This document shows, piece after piece, positions 9,908-22,030 of a stretch of DNA of 64,000 bases; position 1 is the stretch's first letter; every line of letters starts with the position of its first letter. Source of the stretch: Tetraselmis striata. Its lineage: Eukaryota; Chlorophyta; Chlorodendrophyceae; Chlorodendrales; Chlorodendraceae. The notes below the pieces were generated by a model. It saw nothing but the letters and a program-made list of their open reading frames with translations, had not been told where the DNA came from and searched no databases. A program made the translations under genes and the position numbers. The stretch covers positions 95,827 to 159,826 of the forward strand of contig VCJN01000707.1 of NCBI GenBank assembly GCA_006384855.1, in the 5' to 3' direction.

Positions 9908-12900
9908 TCCGCCGCGGTGGATACAGGAGCCGTTGGTGCATGTGAAGCGTTTCGGCTCGTCTTTCCATGGGTTGTATGGACTGGGTTGGTGTTGTCAGCG
10001 GGCGGAGTTCAGGCGTGGCGGGTGATGTTTGTCAATCGCGGGGGGGGGTCTGGGAAGGCGAGGGCCTGCAGATGCGGCTCAGTCTGGCTACGTCCGACCC
10101 TACTGGCCGTTGGGTGGTGTCAAGGTGGAAGTGCGGAGTGCAGTCGGGGTACATTATGGCTCGGAGGGCAGTCGCCATCCTGGTTGAAACTTCTATTGTG
10201 TTGATGTTTTTGAGGCAGGGGGCGGAAGCCACCAACTACACTCCCACCGGCAATTTGGTGCCGAGGTTCTATCGTGTCCGGGGCTATTTGGGTGTGTTGG
10301 TCTGTGGACCGGAATTTGGCGAGGTTTGCGGGGAGCTCGCACAGTTTTTGCATGTAGAGGTAGTTGAGGAGATGAGCTTTCTTGTAGGACGCGTCTGTCC
10401 ACTCGGGGAGGTTGAGCACTTTTACGATATACTTCTGTCGCTGAGCGTGCACGCTACGGAGAGCGTGTTGCACCGCTTTCAGCATGCGTTTGTCATCGTA
10501 TTCGGAGTCGGCGAGGGACGTTTCAGCCCACGAGTATAGGTCGTTGGGGGGCCTAGCACCGAAACTTGTATCTTCGAGGTACATGGTGTGATAGTGGGAG
10601 GTGTAGATCGATTTGTTAAGGGGGTCACTGAAAAGGTCTTTGTGGGCGTGGAGGTAGGGGCGGTCATGATTGCTAGTGTAAAGCGGTCGTCCGTGGCCTA
10701 TTTGTTCGTTCGGATTTGGTGCTAGGAATTGTCGTCGTCATTCGTATTAAGGATGCCTACTCTGCCTAGGAGCGCGTAAACCATCTTTGCAAACTTCAGA
10801 TCTGTTTGGTCTTGTCTGAAGAAAAGTGGAGGTGTTCGACCCTCCGGCGCTGGAGAGTATGGGAGGCTACTGTGCCGTCCGGCTTGTGAAGCACTAGTTG
10901 GTATATATGCGTCCGGGACGCTTATTTAAGTAGAATTTTCCCTTGGGTAGGAAATCCAAATCCGGGTTGATGGTGGCGAGTATGATTCCTACTTGGCGTT
11001 TGTGGGGGTGCCACGCGGCCGGTTGAGCGGGGAGGACTTCCGGGGTTTCGAGTCTGGTTCGAATGCGATGGCATGCATTGAGTGCGCGCGGCCCGGATTC
11101 TGTATTCATAATCGACTCGGCTAGTTTGCCATGCTGGTTCCCATTTTTGATAGGCGAGTGGTGTCGTCCATGATGTTATTTAGAGCGCATTTTGCACACT
11201 TGGCATCCGTGGCGAGGACGCAGGCATGGTGGCAGTTCCAAACTATATATGCTGGGAGGTGGCAGTAGGTACAATCACGGCCGCGGTTGGGGTTTTTCAC
11301 TAGTTGTGGCGGGAGGCGGTCTTGTGTTATGGGTCGTGTGCATGAGGCCGGGGTAAAGCCCATGTGCTCTGGGCGTTTACTTTTGCAAGGGTAAGGATTT
11401 CGGGAGCCCTAGAGGACGAGTTTTTTTTTCGCCCCGTGGACGAGGTATTGGTTGACTCCATATGGTCCTCGGGCCGTAGAGGTGAGGCATGCACTCCGCA
11501 CTATACATGTCGGCACGTGAACGCATGTCAGGGAGGATCGCCCCGCCATATAGGCGCATACCTGTTTTTGGTTGGTGTCCGGCAGAAAGCACGTTAACTC
11601 CTCCATCATGTCCGCCAAATCGGAAGAGCATGCTGACTCCTCGTAAACCTGCCCAATGTTGCGCTGCCCCGTGCGGTATTGGTTCAGGAACTCCAGGTAC
11701 GCCCTGCATCACACCTTCTCGTCGCCGCGGATCACATTGCTGATTGGTATTCAAGTTACATTTACTTTGTGGGGTTGCGTTCGGAACCGGGCCGTGCGGG
11801 CCTGGGCCGGGGCGCGCTAGGGGTGTGGGGCATGCGGGGCGAGTTGTGGTCGGTGTGCGTCGTGCGAAAGGACATGGCAACCATGTGTTGTGTATGGGGA
11901 GCTGGCACATGTCTGAGGAGGTAGCGCGGCGATGAGGGTATGGTACCTCTTGGTAGGGTGAGAATTTGCGATGAAGTATGTAATGCTTTCGTAAGGGCGG
12001 ACCGGATTGCGGCTGGGGTGTGGGCGAAGGCGGCTCTGGTAATTTCTGCGATCGTTCGGAGGCGGTATAGGCGGGCGCCATCTTGTCATTGGGTTGCCAG
12101 ACCGTCCCCCCATGTCTATAGGCTGACTGCCTATAGCGGGGCGAACCTGCGCATTATGACTGCGTATTTAGGTTTGGATTTTATTGCTTGTATGTGGCGG
12201 TCCTCTTCGCGGGGGATAGGTGATCCGAGAGTTTGGTCCGTGATGCCGCCTTTGCGGCATCGTGCCGGTAGTTGAGGGCATCGCATATAGAGGTGGCGAG
12301 GTGTGTGTCTTCGGCGAAGGCGTACGAGTACCCCGTGACATGGAGGTGCAGGTCGCGGTGAATGTGCGTGAGGCTGTGGAGCGCCGGGTAGGAGTGTGAG
12401 GATGTTGTGCACCCTTCCGGTCACTTGGCGTATCCGGTGACTGTGCCTTTGATATGGGCCTTGTACATATCCCCCCTTAGGCCAGGTGCGGTTAGTGTGT
12501 TTCGCACGTGCTCTGTTGTCATTGAGGCGGCTTTGGCGCGTATGGAGGGAAAGCCGATCGAGGCCAAGTTGGTCTAGGGGGCGCTGCAAGGCTTGTCGTG
12601 GAAGAGACTTCGCGGCGGACATCACAGCGTTACGGTAACCCGTGCTGAAGGTGGCATCGAACTGGCGGAGTTGGTCCGTGGAGAAGAGGCCTCGTTGCAG
12701 CGAGAAGAGCTTCCCCTTCATGAGGGACTCAAATATACATGTCTTCCCGTTGGAGGTGCGGTGTGGAGATAGCCCGGCCTATTATGGGTCGAAGTTCGCC
12801 GAGCAAAGCGGAGTGGTGTGCCGCAAAGTTAAGTGTCATTATGGTGGCTGGGACGGTTGGTCGGGGGGAGGCTGTAGTCGGTGGGTTCGAGACGGCAAGA

Positions 12901-12954
12901 CACTCCGAAGAGGCGCAGATGGGATAGTTGTTGGGAGAGAGCCTCTTGGGTCGC

Positions 12955-13634
12955 GGGGGAGAGGGTTTTGGCTTGCTCCATAGGGCTCCTGTAGTGGCTT
13001 TGCATTGGGAGGCTTCCACCGACATCTGTGTGTATTTTCTGAAGTCGGAGTGTTTGGTTATTTGGAGGTTCATGTTGTCCGGTATTGTGGATGTGGTAAT
13101 GCTTATGTCGTCCGCAAAGTCGTGGCCAACGCAAGTTCGTCAATTGGGGTGGTGTCCTCTCGCATGCAGTGGAGAGGGTAGCCCCGGCTACAGATCGGGA
13201 GCCATTGCATGAGGGGTTACTGGAATAGGCTGAACATGTTGGGGGCGGATAGCGCGTCCCTATGTAGGGTGCCTCTGTTCACTTGGATCTTCGCCGTTTC
13301 CCCCCACAGCGGGGTGTGATGCGAGATTGTCGTTTTGGACTATATCTCCTTGCACATGGCGATGTATTCCGTGGGCATGCCCATGTCCGTCATGGTTTTG
13401 AAAGTATATTGTGGTCGGTGGAGTCAAAGGCGCCTTTGAAGTTAACATGCATGTACTGTGTGTATGTCCTTGTGGTAGATAGGACATATACATGGTGGGA
13501 GTCCTCCGCTTATATTGGACGCGGGACCGGAACTGGTTGGCAACCTCATGGTGCTTCAGCGGAGACACCTTGTAGCGTTTGATGAACGGCCGGTTATCCC
13601 CGTCGGAGGTGAGGTTCCGCATGCGGCAGTCCAT
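12955..13634 (-). pseudogene. LINE reverse transcriptase remnant
   Basis: This contains the RT A-motif equivalent (AFDSTDH, near 13,430) and the C-motif equivalent (FADDI, near 13,110), in different frames of the minus strand. The two Asp of FADDI would bind catalytic metal in an intact enzyme. At least one frameshift separates the motifs, since the 13,260-13,634 frame leaves the AFD motif out of frame. The 5' segment (13,640-13,900) is open but not recognisable. Confidence 0.75.
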
Positions 13635-14411
13635 TAATTTGCGTGCAGGTCTTGTTCCCTACACGTCCGTAGACTCGGGCGCCTGGGCCCAGGTACTTGG
13701 GGAGCGATAGCGGCGTCGCGCTGCTTGTACACGCTTGGGCCAAGCTTTTCGTGAGCGAGCTTGGTCAGCCGAGTGAGCAACGGCGAGGCTCATCAATAAC
13801 ACCATCACCGCCATATGCATCTTTCGATTGGTTGCGGGCGGAGCCATCGCACTACTTTCGGTTGCGCCGAGAAGAGCCGAAACGGCGAGTGCGCCCGCCG
13901 GGGGCCGCAGAGTGCACCATGTTGCTAGCAGGATACGTTGACATTATCGGTGAGTGTGGCAGATCTGCCGCAGTGCTGGATTGGTGTGCTGACCACGAGG
14001 GGTACCAATAGCGCCATTTTTTTGCTTTCCAAACGCGAGGCGCGGTCCGTCGGAGGCCTCCGGTTATCCCGTACAGGCTTCCGCCATGATTGCCCGTGAC
14101 GCCGACATTATCGGCGCCCGCCGCTACTCGTAGCATGCTCATCATAATCGGATGGTCGCAGGGAGCGCAGTTTGCTATTTGCACTACATGGTAGGACAGC
14201 TCTCAGCCGGCTATGTGCGGACCGTAATTTTCATATGTGCACATGCATGTGCAGATAGCGCCGTATTAATTACATGGGCTAGCAGCAGCAGATAGCGCCG
14301 TATGGGACGGAGTGTTGCTGCGTTAAACTGTTAGTGGGTATAGATCGCAATTATATTGAATACGACTGAAGGTACGGAAGGATACATGTAGTCGCCAGAT
14401 AATATAGTACA

Positions 14412-14588
14412 GCCCTTGTCCGCTCGGTTGAGCGGTTGTCTCGTGCGCTAGAGGTACTGGGTTCGATTCCTGGCCGATGTAATTCGGCAATATCGTCCCG
14501 GCATGTCCTGGGTTTCCCCGGTTGATGCATCGGCCTTTAGGGGTTCGAATGAGCCCATGGTCTACGGGTACGGGCTATGCGAGACAAG
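14412..14588 (+). repeat. tRNA-derived SINE, copy 1 of a tandem pair
   Basis: The head reads TCCGCTCGGTTGAGCGGTTG (A-box-like) and ~30 bases later GGGTTCGATTCCTGG (B box, GGTTCGATTCC), the internal RNA polymerase III promoter layout of a tRNA. It is followed by a SINE body shared with other copies (CGGCAATATCG, GGTTCGAATGAG). The 3' tail is missing; the next copy begins directly after. Confidence 0.85.
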
Positions 14589-14590
14589 GT

Positions 14591-14855
14591 ACATCCCTTG
14601 TCCGCTCGGTAGAGCGGTCGTCTTGCGTGCGAGAGACCCGGGTTCGATTCCTGGCCGATGTATTTCGGCAATATCGGCCCGGCGTGTCCCGGGTTTACTC
14701 GGTTGATGCATTAGCCCTTCGGGGTTCGAATGAGGCAATGGTACACGGGCTATGCCAGACCTACGACTGCAGTTGGCGCACGAGGTCAAGTGCTGGGGCA
14801 GCTTCGGCCGATATCCCGGGGTAAACTTTACTTTACTTTTACTTTTACTTTTTAA
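14591..14855 (+). repeat. tRNA-derived SINE, full-length copy 2
   Basis: Complete copy: A box (CGCTCGGTAGAGCGG) near 14,602, B box (GGTTCGATTCC) near 14,641, body with GGTTCGAATGAGGCAATGG, and a tail of repeated CTTTA/CTTTT units ending in TTTTTAAT. The tail is the expected hallmark of a SINE mobilised by a LINE. The head folds like a tRNA D-arm and T-arm, but the rest of the cloverleaf is imperfect and it is not a functional tRNA gene. The following stretch, 14,860-15,200, is AT-richer and shows no gene. Confidence 0.9.
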
Positions 14856-15603
14856 TAGCAGCGCCGCCGGTAAAGATTAATGCCCTCCCAGACTTCAGGT
14901 ATGCCGTCTGACAACCTTGTGGCAGCTTTTTCATTTTAAATAAGAATTGCGGCCCCATCTACTCCCACCTATATATATGTTTGTTTATGGTCGCTATAAA
15001 TAAATAAGATTTCTGCACGTTGCCACTAGTGACCACATAATCCTTTATCAAATATCTGCCACATAATATCAATAAACATAATCCTTAGACACTGTTTTCC
15101 ATACATGCTACTGCTTCCACCTCGCAGTTTGCTGTAGAGGACCTTCATTCGGATTGTCCTTTTCTGGTGATTTTCTGATATCTCCCTCTGCAGCGCTAGC
15201 TCATGTCATTAATTTTCCCTTCCGGTACAGTACTTAGTGTAATACGTAAGGCACTTGTGTGTGGCCCGGGGGGGGGGGGGGGGGTGGGGGGGGGGGGGGG
15301 GGCGCGCTGCCGGCCAGCACTGCGCGCCTGCGCGCCGCTGTACACCCGCCGCTGAAGTCCGACAAACTCGGCACCTATGGGCTATATGTGGCTCTGCTTT
15401 GTCACTGACAGACAGACTAAGGGCAGCGTCCAGGGCCAAACTGGCGTCTGCCTCGTATATTAAATCGACAGCACCGTCCACACACTGCCCACAACCATCG
15501 CCGCCCACTGCGCCCCGTAGATTCTGGCTCTACGGCCGCAGATCTGAACATTATCTGGTGGAGCGTCGGATCTGAACATTATAAGGCAGCTGAAAGCGGC
15601 AGG

Positions 15604-17548
15604 ATGGGCATACTTGCCGCCATGTGGGAGCCCTTCGAGGAGTTGCGGCAGATGAACATGCGACAAACGGTGTCTCAGGTGGTAAACCTGGGTGAGCCCC
15701 GGCCCTGCTCTGCCACCCTGCTGATAATCCCCAGCCTGGGCCAGGCGCATCGCCGACGAGGCCAAGGATCGATGCCTGCGCCACTCCCAAGCCTGTTGTT
15801 GTGGACTTGAGGTTAGCATCCCAGGCTGACCCCTAGCCCCCCCCCCCACCGTGCCCAGGTCTAATTGTGACGTCTGCGCTCGTCATCTGGAAGTCACTCA
15901 TGGTGCTCACCGGCAGCGAGTCCCCGGTGCGCCCCCCCCCCCCCCCCCCCCCCCCTTCCCCACTTTCACACCTCGCCTGTTCGTGGCACAGCAAGACAGA
16001 CCTATCTGCCAGGAACACAGCGTCATGGACATGCGCATGCATCCCGGACGAGCAGTTGGATGTCGAATGCGCCTTGCTTGAGTGGCCCTCAACAGATGCA
16101 TGCGGGCCGCAGGTGGTGGTGGTGCTGTCCGGGAGCATGGAGCCTGGCTTCCAGCGCGGGGACATCCTGTTCCTCAACCTTGGCACCAAGCCGGTGCGTG
16201 CAGGCGAGATCGTGGTTTTCAATGTGAAGGGCCGCGACATTCCTATCGTGCACCGCGTCATCAAGGTGCACACTCCATACCTCCACGCTGCGGATCCTCC
16301 AGGCATACATCGCTGTTGGCCCTGGCCTGAATGCGATGTATGCCTGTCCCTTTGCCACCCCGTGTGCCACCTTTTATGTTTAGTCCATTTTCACCCTTCT
16401 CTTCTAAAGATATTGCTTTATTTGTGTGCGCCGTGTTGCGCTATTTGATGTACTTTAAAAGGGGCTTCAATTCGTCGAAGTGGGTGCTGGCCAATGTTAT
16501 TAACTGTCGTTATGCCATGAGTACTCTTGGTTATAATTTGGTCATACACTTGCCCGCATTTGCGCTATGCGGGCAGGGCGTGTTCTGATTCAAATTGTTC
16601 ATGCAATTTCGGCAACGTCCTTACATGAGTTCAAGGTCTGTTACTTTGTCGGCTATTAAGGGCAGCATAGTGTTTTTTGAATTGCAATGTGCAGACGCTT
16701 CAAATGTTGCAATTCAACAAACGTGCATAGGCCCATCAATAAGATCAATTTCCAAAAGGTTTGAACACTTGTTTCCACATGTCAGGTGCACGAGCGAAAG
16801 CAGCGGGACCACATTGACATCCTGACCAAGGTCCCCCCCCCCCCCCCCCCCAACCACACACACGGGTTCTGCCTTCCGCATGCCGCCATGCCCTCCTCTC
16901 TATGTCTCTGGACCACAGGGTGGGTGCCGGGGCTAGCAGCAGAGGGCTGCCCATCCGCAGGGGAGGCGACCCCCACCTCCCCGCCACTACCTTCCCGCTT
17001 TCCCTCTGCTAATACTTATACGGCGCCCTGCTGGCTGCTTAGGGCGACAACAACTACGGCGATGACCGCGTTCTGTATGCTAAGGGGCAGCAGTGGCTCA
17101 ACAAGGAGCACATCATGGGGAGGGCGGTTGGGTGAGAGCACCCCCAGGTCCCATGTACCCATGTGTCATCATGCATTCTGCGCAGTACTTTCATTGTGCA
17201 TGTTTCAGTTGACGGGAGGGGCTCGGGGGTTGGGTGGGGGGGCTTTCATGTATTTTGGTACCTTACACCCACCATACCCTGAATCTAGACCATTTAGCCC
17301 CTATATTCCCTGAAGTTCATTTGGTAATACAACCCAAGTATGGTAGGTTTAACATGCCACTCATGCATCCAGCGCTGCCCTGCCCATGTAAGGCGCCCGC
17401 TAAAAAGCGTTCAGAACTAAAATCTAATCATGTGCTCAGGTACCTGCCTTACGTGGGCATGGTGACCATAGTGATGAACGACTACCCCTACGTCAAGTAC
17501 CTGCTCATCGGCGTGCTTGGCCTGCTGGTGGTGACCAGCAAGGACTGA
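15604..17548 (+). CDS. SEC11: Signal peptidase complex catalytic subunit SEC11
   Basis: ER membrane serine protease that removes signal peptides from secretory and membrane proteins. Model of six exons: 15604-15691, 15859-15926, 16113-16265, 16786-16830, 17043-17131, 17440-17548, giving 183 residues, a normal SEC11 length. The N-terminus ([15 protein letters not shown]) precedes the single membrane anchor ([16 protein letters not shown]). The catalytic Ser is in [10 protein letters not shown], the conserved His in IPIVHRVIK, and the Asp region in [12 protein letters not shown]. The C-terminal [17 protein letters not shown] matches the family. All introns are GT-AG with consistent phases; introns 2 and 4 begin with C homopolymers right after the donor. 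An in-frame upstream Met is not needed, and MGILAAM could start at either Met. It is convergent with RPP30. Confidence 0.95.
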
Positions 17549-18078
17549 ACCCACCCAGGCAGTCAGTCGCCAGCTTGGTTCTGGCCCATGCACTGTCCAT
17601 CTGCCGGCACTCTGCTCCATAGAGGGGCAGAAACCAGGCAGCCGCACCCAAAAGCCGCTGCATGGCGCTGCCTCGGACGCCATAACATTCCGAAGCAATT
17701 TAACAAAATGGCAACGGTGCCCATGCACGGCAGTGCCCTCTCCCCCCTACTGCATTGTCCCCTTCTCCACTTTCCATGCTATTGCTATTGTGCGCACTGC
17801 GCCTGTGAAGGCCGGCTGAGATCACCGGCAATATGAATGTTGCCCTGCGCTGAAGTAATTCCAGCGCTATACACGCGCATAATGCCGAGTCAGACCTAAG
17901 GCCACACCTCATACTTCATTGCTGCGCGGTAAAAGCGTGCAGCCAAACATACTCCAGTAGACCCACCAGGTAGCCGTCATCCGCGCAGAACCCCGCTTCC
18001 CTCCTATGGGCCGCCAATCAGTGGCCATGCTCGTCCACGATGAGAGCCAGCACCCCCAATCCCCCGCCCCCCGGGGCG

Positions 18079-19445
18079 TCATCGCTTCTCGCCCGCAAGC
18101 ATGGCGCCACCGCCATCCGGCGTCACACCTAACACCTGCAGGCAGCCCTTGTGCAGCCGCCGCCGAGCCGCAGCCTGCAGCACAGCTTGGCAGTTACTCG
18201 TGATGGCCTCCTGCGCAGTGAGGGGCATGGCCAATGAGCTATGCTGCCGCCTCTTCATGCCCATCCCGCGCTCTGGCCCACTGGACACACGGGCTAGGGA
18301 TACACAAGCGGCGCGTACCTTGGCGGCCTGCTGGCTGAGGCCCATGAGCGTAGCCAGGTTCATGACGTCGTATGGCCCCCTCAGCTCAAACGTGCTGCTC
18401 GTGCCACTGCTCAGCAGGATGCCCCGCCCCGATGTCGCACGGCACAGAGCCTGCAGAACAACCCCTATATCATTATTCCGGCATAGCAATACCGGGTGGG
18501 TGCGCTCTGCAATGGTGGCGGCAAAGCGATGCAGGCGGGGATTGGGTGGGTCATCCCCCACCTGTGCGTTGTTGATGACGTTCATGCGCACGGACGGTTC
18601 GCGCAGCGCTTGCGAGTATGCCACCTGCACCGTGGTGGGGCGGCTGTCCTCGCTCATCATACGATGGCAGGAAGAGTGCAGCGCCGGTGGAGCCACGGCA
18701 AGGGCCGGGGGGGGGGGGGGATGGAGAGTTGAGGCATACAGTACCTCGAAAGCGGCGCCCCGGGCGAGCGCTGGCCTCAGCACCTGTGGGCGCAGCTTGA
18801 AGGGAAGGCGCTGTCCCAGATTGAGGCTAATGATGTCCACATTGGGCGACATACACGCCTGTCCGGGAGCATGTGCGCATGTGGGAAGTTGAGCCGTCAC
18901 GGGCGTGAAGCCTGGGGGCATATGCGGCGAGTACCGGCAACACTGGAGCTGCTGCTGCGATCACATGTACTGGCGCGTCATACCTGCCTCAGCGCCTGCT
19001 CGCTCAGGGGCTGCACGGCGATAATGTCGTAGGAGGCCAGGACGTCCCGGGCCTCTGTCAGCCCCGCCACCTCCGCCTGGTCTGCCGCGGCGACTGTGAG
19101 CCGGCTGAGCTGCCTCATCGCCGGTGGCACACTCTGCTCCCATGACAACCGCCCGTTCAGGCGCAGAGTCGCTCCCAACCCTGGGAGCTCCGCCGTCGAC
19201 AGATCGTCGGCGCTAAGGGGCACGATGCCGCACCTGCCGCGCGCAAGGGGGCGTGAGAGTCAGAATCAGCCACGCTGCGCCCTCCTAGTCCGCCCTCTCG
19301 CGGGCTTGTTCACCACATACCTGTCGCTCGCCCGCGGCACGCCAGTAATCCGATGGCACACCGCCACGCAGTCGTACCCCATCCGAGAGCTGGCAGCCAC
19401 CACCGCGCGCTGGTGGTCACCCGCCAGGCCGAGGTCGAAGAACAT
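18079..19445 (-). CDS. RPP30: Ribonuclease P/MRP protein subunit RPP30
   Basis: Protein subunit of nuclear RNase P (tRNA 5' maturation) and RNase MRP (rRNA processing), with a TIM-barrel-like fold. Minus-strand exons: 19445-19321, 19233-18984, 18858-18745, 18624-18562, 18450-18319, 18210-18079, giving 271 residues, close to the ~270 of the human protein. Conserved stretches include MFFDLGLAGD at the start, GYDCVAVCHR, ARDVLASYDIIAVQPL, VDIISLNLGQRLPFKLR, GAAFE/VAYSQAL across intron 3, GILLSSGTSSTFELRGPYDV and NLATLMGLS, then AITSNCQAVL. Start chosen at MFFDL; an upstream in-frame Met at 19484 would add 13 residues. Several introns lack stops in frame, so retention would yield a longer readable protein. 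Intron 3 carries a 12-base C-run on the sense strand. It is divergent from the plus-strand ORFs beginning near 19.65 kb. Confidence 0.92.
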
Positions 19446-19656
19446 CGCCCCGCCGCTCCTGCTATTTCGCTGTTCTGCGAACAAGCGGCGTCCGCTGAGC
19501 GAGGCGATGACTGGTGGTGTTGCGTTGAGGTCAAGCCACGAAGTTACCGGCCTACGCTAGAGTAACTCTGACCTACTCATGTTTGGCGGATACTGCCACG
19601 ACAAGGACTACTAAGCGAGTCGCCAGGAGCAATGGGACCTTCCGCGGAGGGGCAGG

Positions 19657-20460
19657 GTGGAGCCACAAGCATTTGATAATCAGCAGCGTTCGCCGACGCC
19701 TCAAGCGCACAACGGCGGCGCGCGGGCGGCGGGTCCTGCTGATGCGCATCTAGTGCTGACGATACCGCTCGTACCGTATGTACCTGTAGACATTTTGTTG
19801 TACCAGTACACGTATATTATTGATTTTTTAGTACTATATAGTGAGCGGCAGCAGTTACTTTTTGGTTACAGGGAGAGCGGCAGCAGTCGTCGACGCGCTG
19901 GCGCAGCGCGCAGCAAATCGACGCGCCGACTCGCCGAGTCGTCGTGATATCGCGGGGCGCGCCTATCTACCCACCTGCGGCTCTGCCCGTCGCCCACGTG
20001 ACGGGTCGCACCTGCCGGGCAGCACTCGCAGCCCCCCGAGCAGCGCGCGCTGCAAACATCACCGCGTCTGGCGCTCGGTCACGGTGGCAGGTTGCACGCC
20101 GCCAGCGCAGCCTGATCCCCCAACGACGCCCTCTCCATCGCCGAGGAAGCGTCGACAGCATGCAGTGCTCGTGCGGCTTCACGTGCGGCACGGCGGAAGG
20201 CTTCACCCGCCACCTGCGCCGCTTCAAGGGTGCGCCAGCCACGACCGCCCCGTCGCCTCCGCGCCTGCCGCACGCACTGGCTTTGCATGCGGTTCGTCGT
20301 CCAGGCGCCCCGGTCGTCGCGGGCCAAGGCTGCAGGCAGCTCGGCGGGCAGCCGACTCACTGAGAGATAGCGGCGCAGGCCGTGGCGGGGTCGCTTGTGG
20401 GAGGCCAATTGTGACGGGGATATTTCGTTTGACAGAACTGGCAACAGTAAAACCCTAGCA
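19657..20460 (+). CDS. Possible exon(s), CxC/CxxH zinc-finger-like, unknown
   Basis: Several open frames on the plus strand between RPP30 and the next gene. The only recognisable feature is at ~20,159-20,235, reading MQCSCGFTCGTAEGFTRHLR, where the paired Cys and following His resemble a degenerate C2H2-type finger. The surrounding frame is Arg/Ala/Pro-rich and may be non-coding. It may be the 5' portion of the gene whose exons lie at 20,640-22,030, but no continuous splice path was found. Confidence 0.25.
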
Positions 20461-20639
20461 GCGCCTCTACATCGGCGTTTTAATTGCAGCAATACTGTGA
20501 TAGACCGCCCTCGCCTGTGTATGCGACAGCTCCGCTGCCCCGTTATGGTCACCGAGTACATATGCGGCTTCTTGGTGTTTTGGTGGGTCGAGATGGTGGT
20601 AGCCCCCGGGGGGGGGGGGGGGGAGGGGGCTCCCTCGGC

Positions 20640-22030
20640 TCGCCCTGACTGCTTTCCTGTACGGATTGTTCCGGCTTATATGGCAGAGGATCAGCGTGGC
20701 GGGCACCGCATCGTGGCGCTGCTGGACACCTCGCCCAGTGCGCCAGCCTCCCCGGAGGGATCGCATCCCGCTGTGGAGGAGGCGGCCGCGTGGGTGGAGC
20801 CCGGCCGGTCGCTTCAAGACGGCGAGGGCAGCCAGCAGGCTCGCCCCCGCCGCAGCCTGGACACCGTTGACGTCTCCGTCACTCTGATGTCAGAGCTTAG
20901 TTACTCGGTGGGGTCGCAGCTGCCCGCCCGCCTGCGTCCACCAGGCATACCCTTGCTTCCTGTGCAGCTATGGCAGCCGAGCTGAGCAACTCCCCAACCC
21001 CCCCCCCCCTTCACCCCCCTTCGGCTCTTCTCCTCCTCCATCCCCATCCCTGCAGCATGATGATCTACTCTGGCAGCAGCCTTATGAAGCACCCTCGGCC
21101 TCAACCGACCCTGACGCCTTCCGAACCCCGCGCGACTTCGGGGCCTATCCGCTGCAAAGCATATCGATGGAAGGCTCGCCAGCGACGCCGTCCCACATGG
21201 CCGCCGACGCCGCCAAGGTGCCCCACCCTCTCCCACCGTTGTCCCACATGCCGAGGGCAGCGGCCGGCTTGAACGCAGTTGCGCTAATGTATCACAGCAC
21301 TGCGGCGCATCCTGCCTCCCAGACATTTTCTTCGTCCGCAGCCACAGCCGACAGCGCCTCCGCGGTGGGTAGTCCACCGCGGAGTCCGGGTGATCCGCAT
21401 GACACCCATGATGGGGAGCAGCCGCCTTGTGCCCCACCTACCACCCCGCGACCGCCGAGCCCCGCTGCGGCCGTGACGCCTGCCGGTTTCACCACAGGTC
21501 CGCCCCTCCTGGGAGTAGCCCCCAATGTGACTGTGACCAGCGCATGCGTGAAGGCTGTGGGGGCACTCGTGGTAGCGGGACCAACTTGGCCCGTGTTGAG
21601 CTTGTGGGCAGCCAGTGGCGCGCGCTATGGCCATCACTTCAACTGCAGCCTTTCAGAGGCCAGCGGGAACAGCGTGCCCAAAAACCGGTGCCGCTGCGGT
21701 GCTACATGTACATGCTTGGCTGGGGTGCTGATTCGGGGCATGCTCCCACTTGGCATCGCAGGGCTGCAGCGGGAACGCCGCGCCACGGCCGGCGCGTTTG
21801 CCTCCGCCGCGCACCTGGCGAGCTCGGCGCTGTCCAATCTGCCGTCGTTCCACCTGCGTGCAATGGCGCTTTCCATGGTGGGGCTCGATCCGGACGACGT
21901 ATCCACGCCGCGAGTGCAGCATATCGGCATCGACGCCGCACGGGACGCACTGATGTGGACCGATCCCTGGCTCTCCCTCCGGGTGCGTCATCACCCCCTC
22001 TACCCAATGAGCAGGAGGAACTATTTATGA
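20640..22030 (+). CDS. Ser/Pro-rich protein of unknown function (two exons seen)
   Basis: One exon ends at 20,907 (reading VDVSVTLMSELSYS) at a GTGGGG donor. A C-rich intron with a CCCTGCAG acceptor precedes the next exon at 21,056 (HDDLLWQQPYEAPSASTDP), phase 0 on both sides. The long second exon is disordered in character (Ser/Pro/Ala-rich, several SPxSP-like sites) and continues open to a stop at 22,030. It includes a cysteine cluster near 21,690-21,720 (CRCGATCTCLAG). The frame may leave the coding path before the stop, because another open frame overlaps to 22,110. No family is recognised. It could be the long N-terminal region of the reticulon-like gene that follows on the same strand. 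Confidence 0.5.

Larger units (their letters stand above)
8650..13900 (-). mobile_element. Decayed LINE (non-LTR retrotransposon) with RT and RNase H
   Basis: Read on the minus strand, recognisable retroelement motifs occur in the expected order, broken by frameshifts and stops. Near 13,452-13,413 is an RT motif reading NFKGAFDSTDH. Near 13,119-13,101 is the RT catalytic motif FADDI, followed by SVEASQCK. At ~11,290-11,150 a Cys/His cluster (CTYCHLPAY...CHHAC...CAKC) looks like a zinc finger. At ~9,625-9,545 is an RNase H signature (KVKAHIEVEDNEPADTIAG). Finally, 9,210-9,150 holds a CCHC-like cluster (CGKCREHLSNGHMAGNC). No upstream endonuclease domain was recognised, and the RT-to-RNase H distance (3.6 kb) is long, so insertions may be present. 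An RNase H domain C-terminal to RT suggests an I- or Dualen/RandI-like clade, but that is inference. The element is certainly inactive. Confidence 0.8.

Noticed and set aside
12131..12721. Minus-strand 196-codon ORF as an independent gene
   Set aside because: It lies inside the LINE between RT and RNase H remnants and has only decayed, His/Arg-rich sequence.
14591..14660. Possible functional tRNA gene
   Set aside because: A and B boxes are clear, but acceptor stem pairing is absent and the sequence continues into a repeated SINE body and tail.
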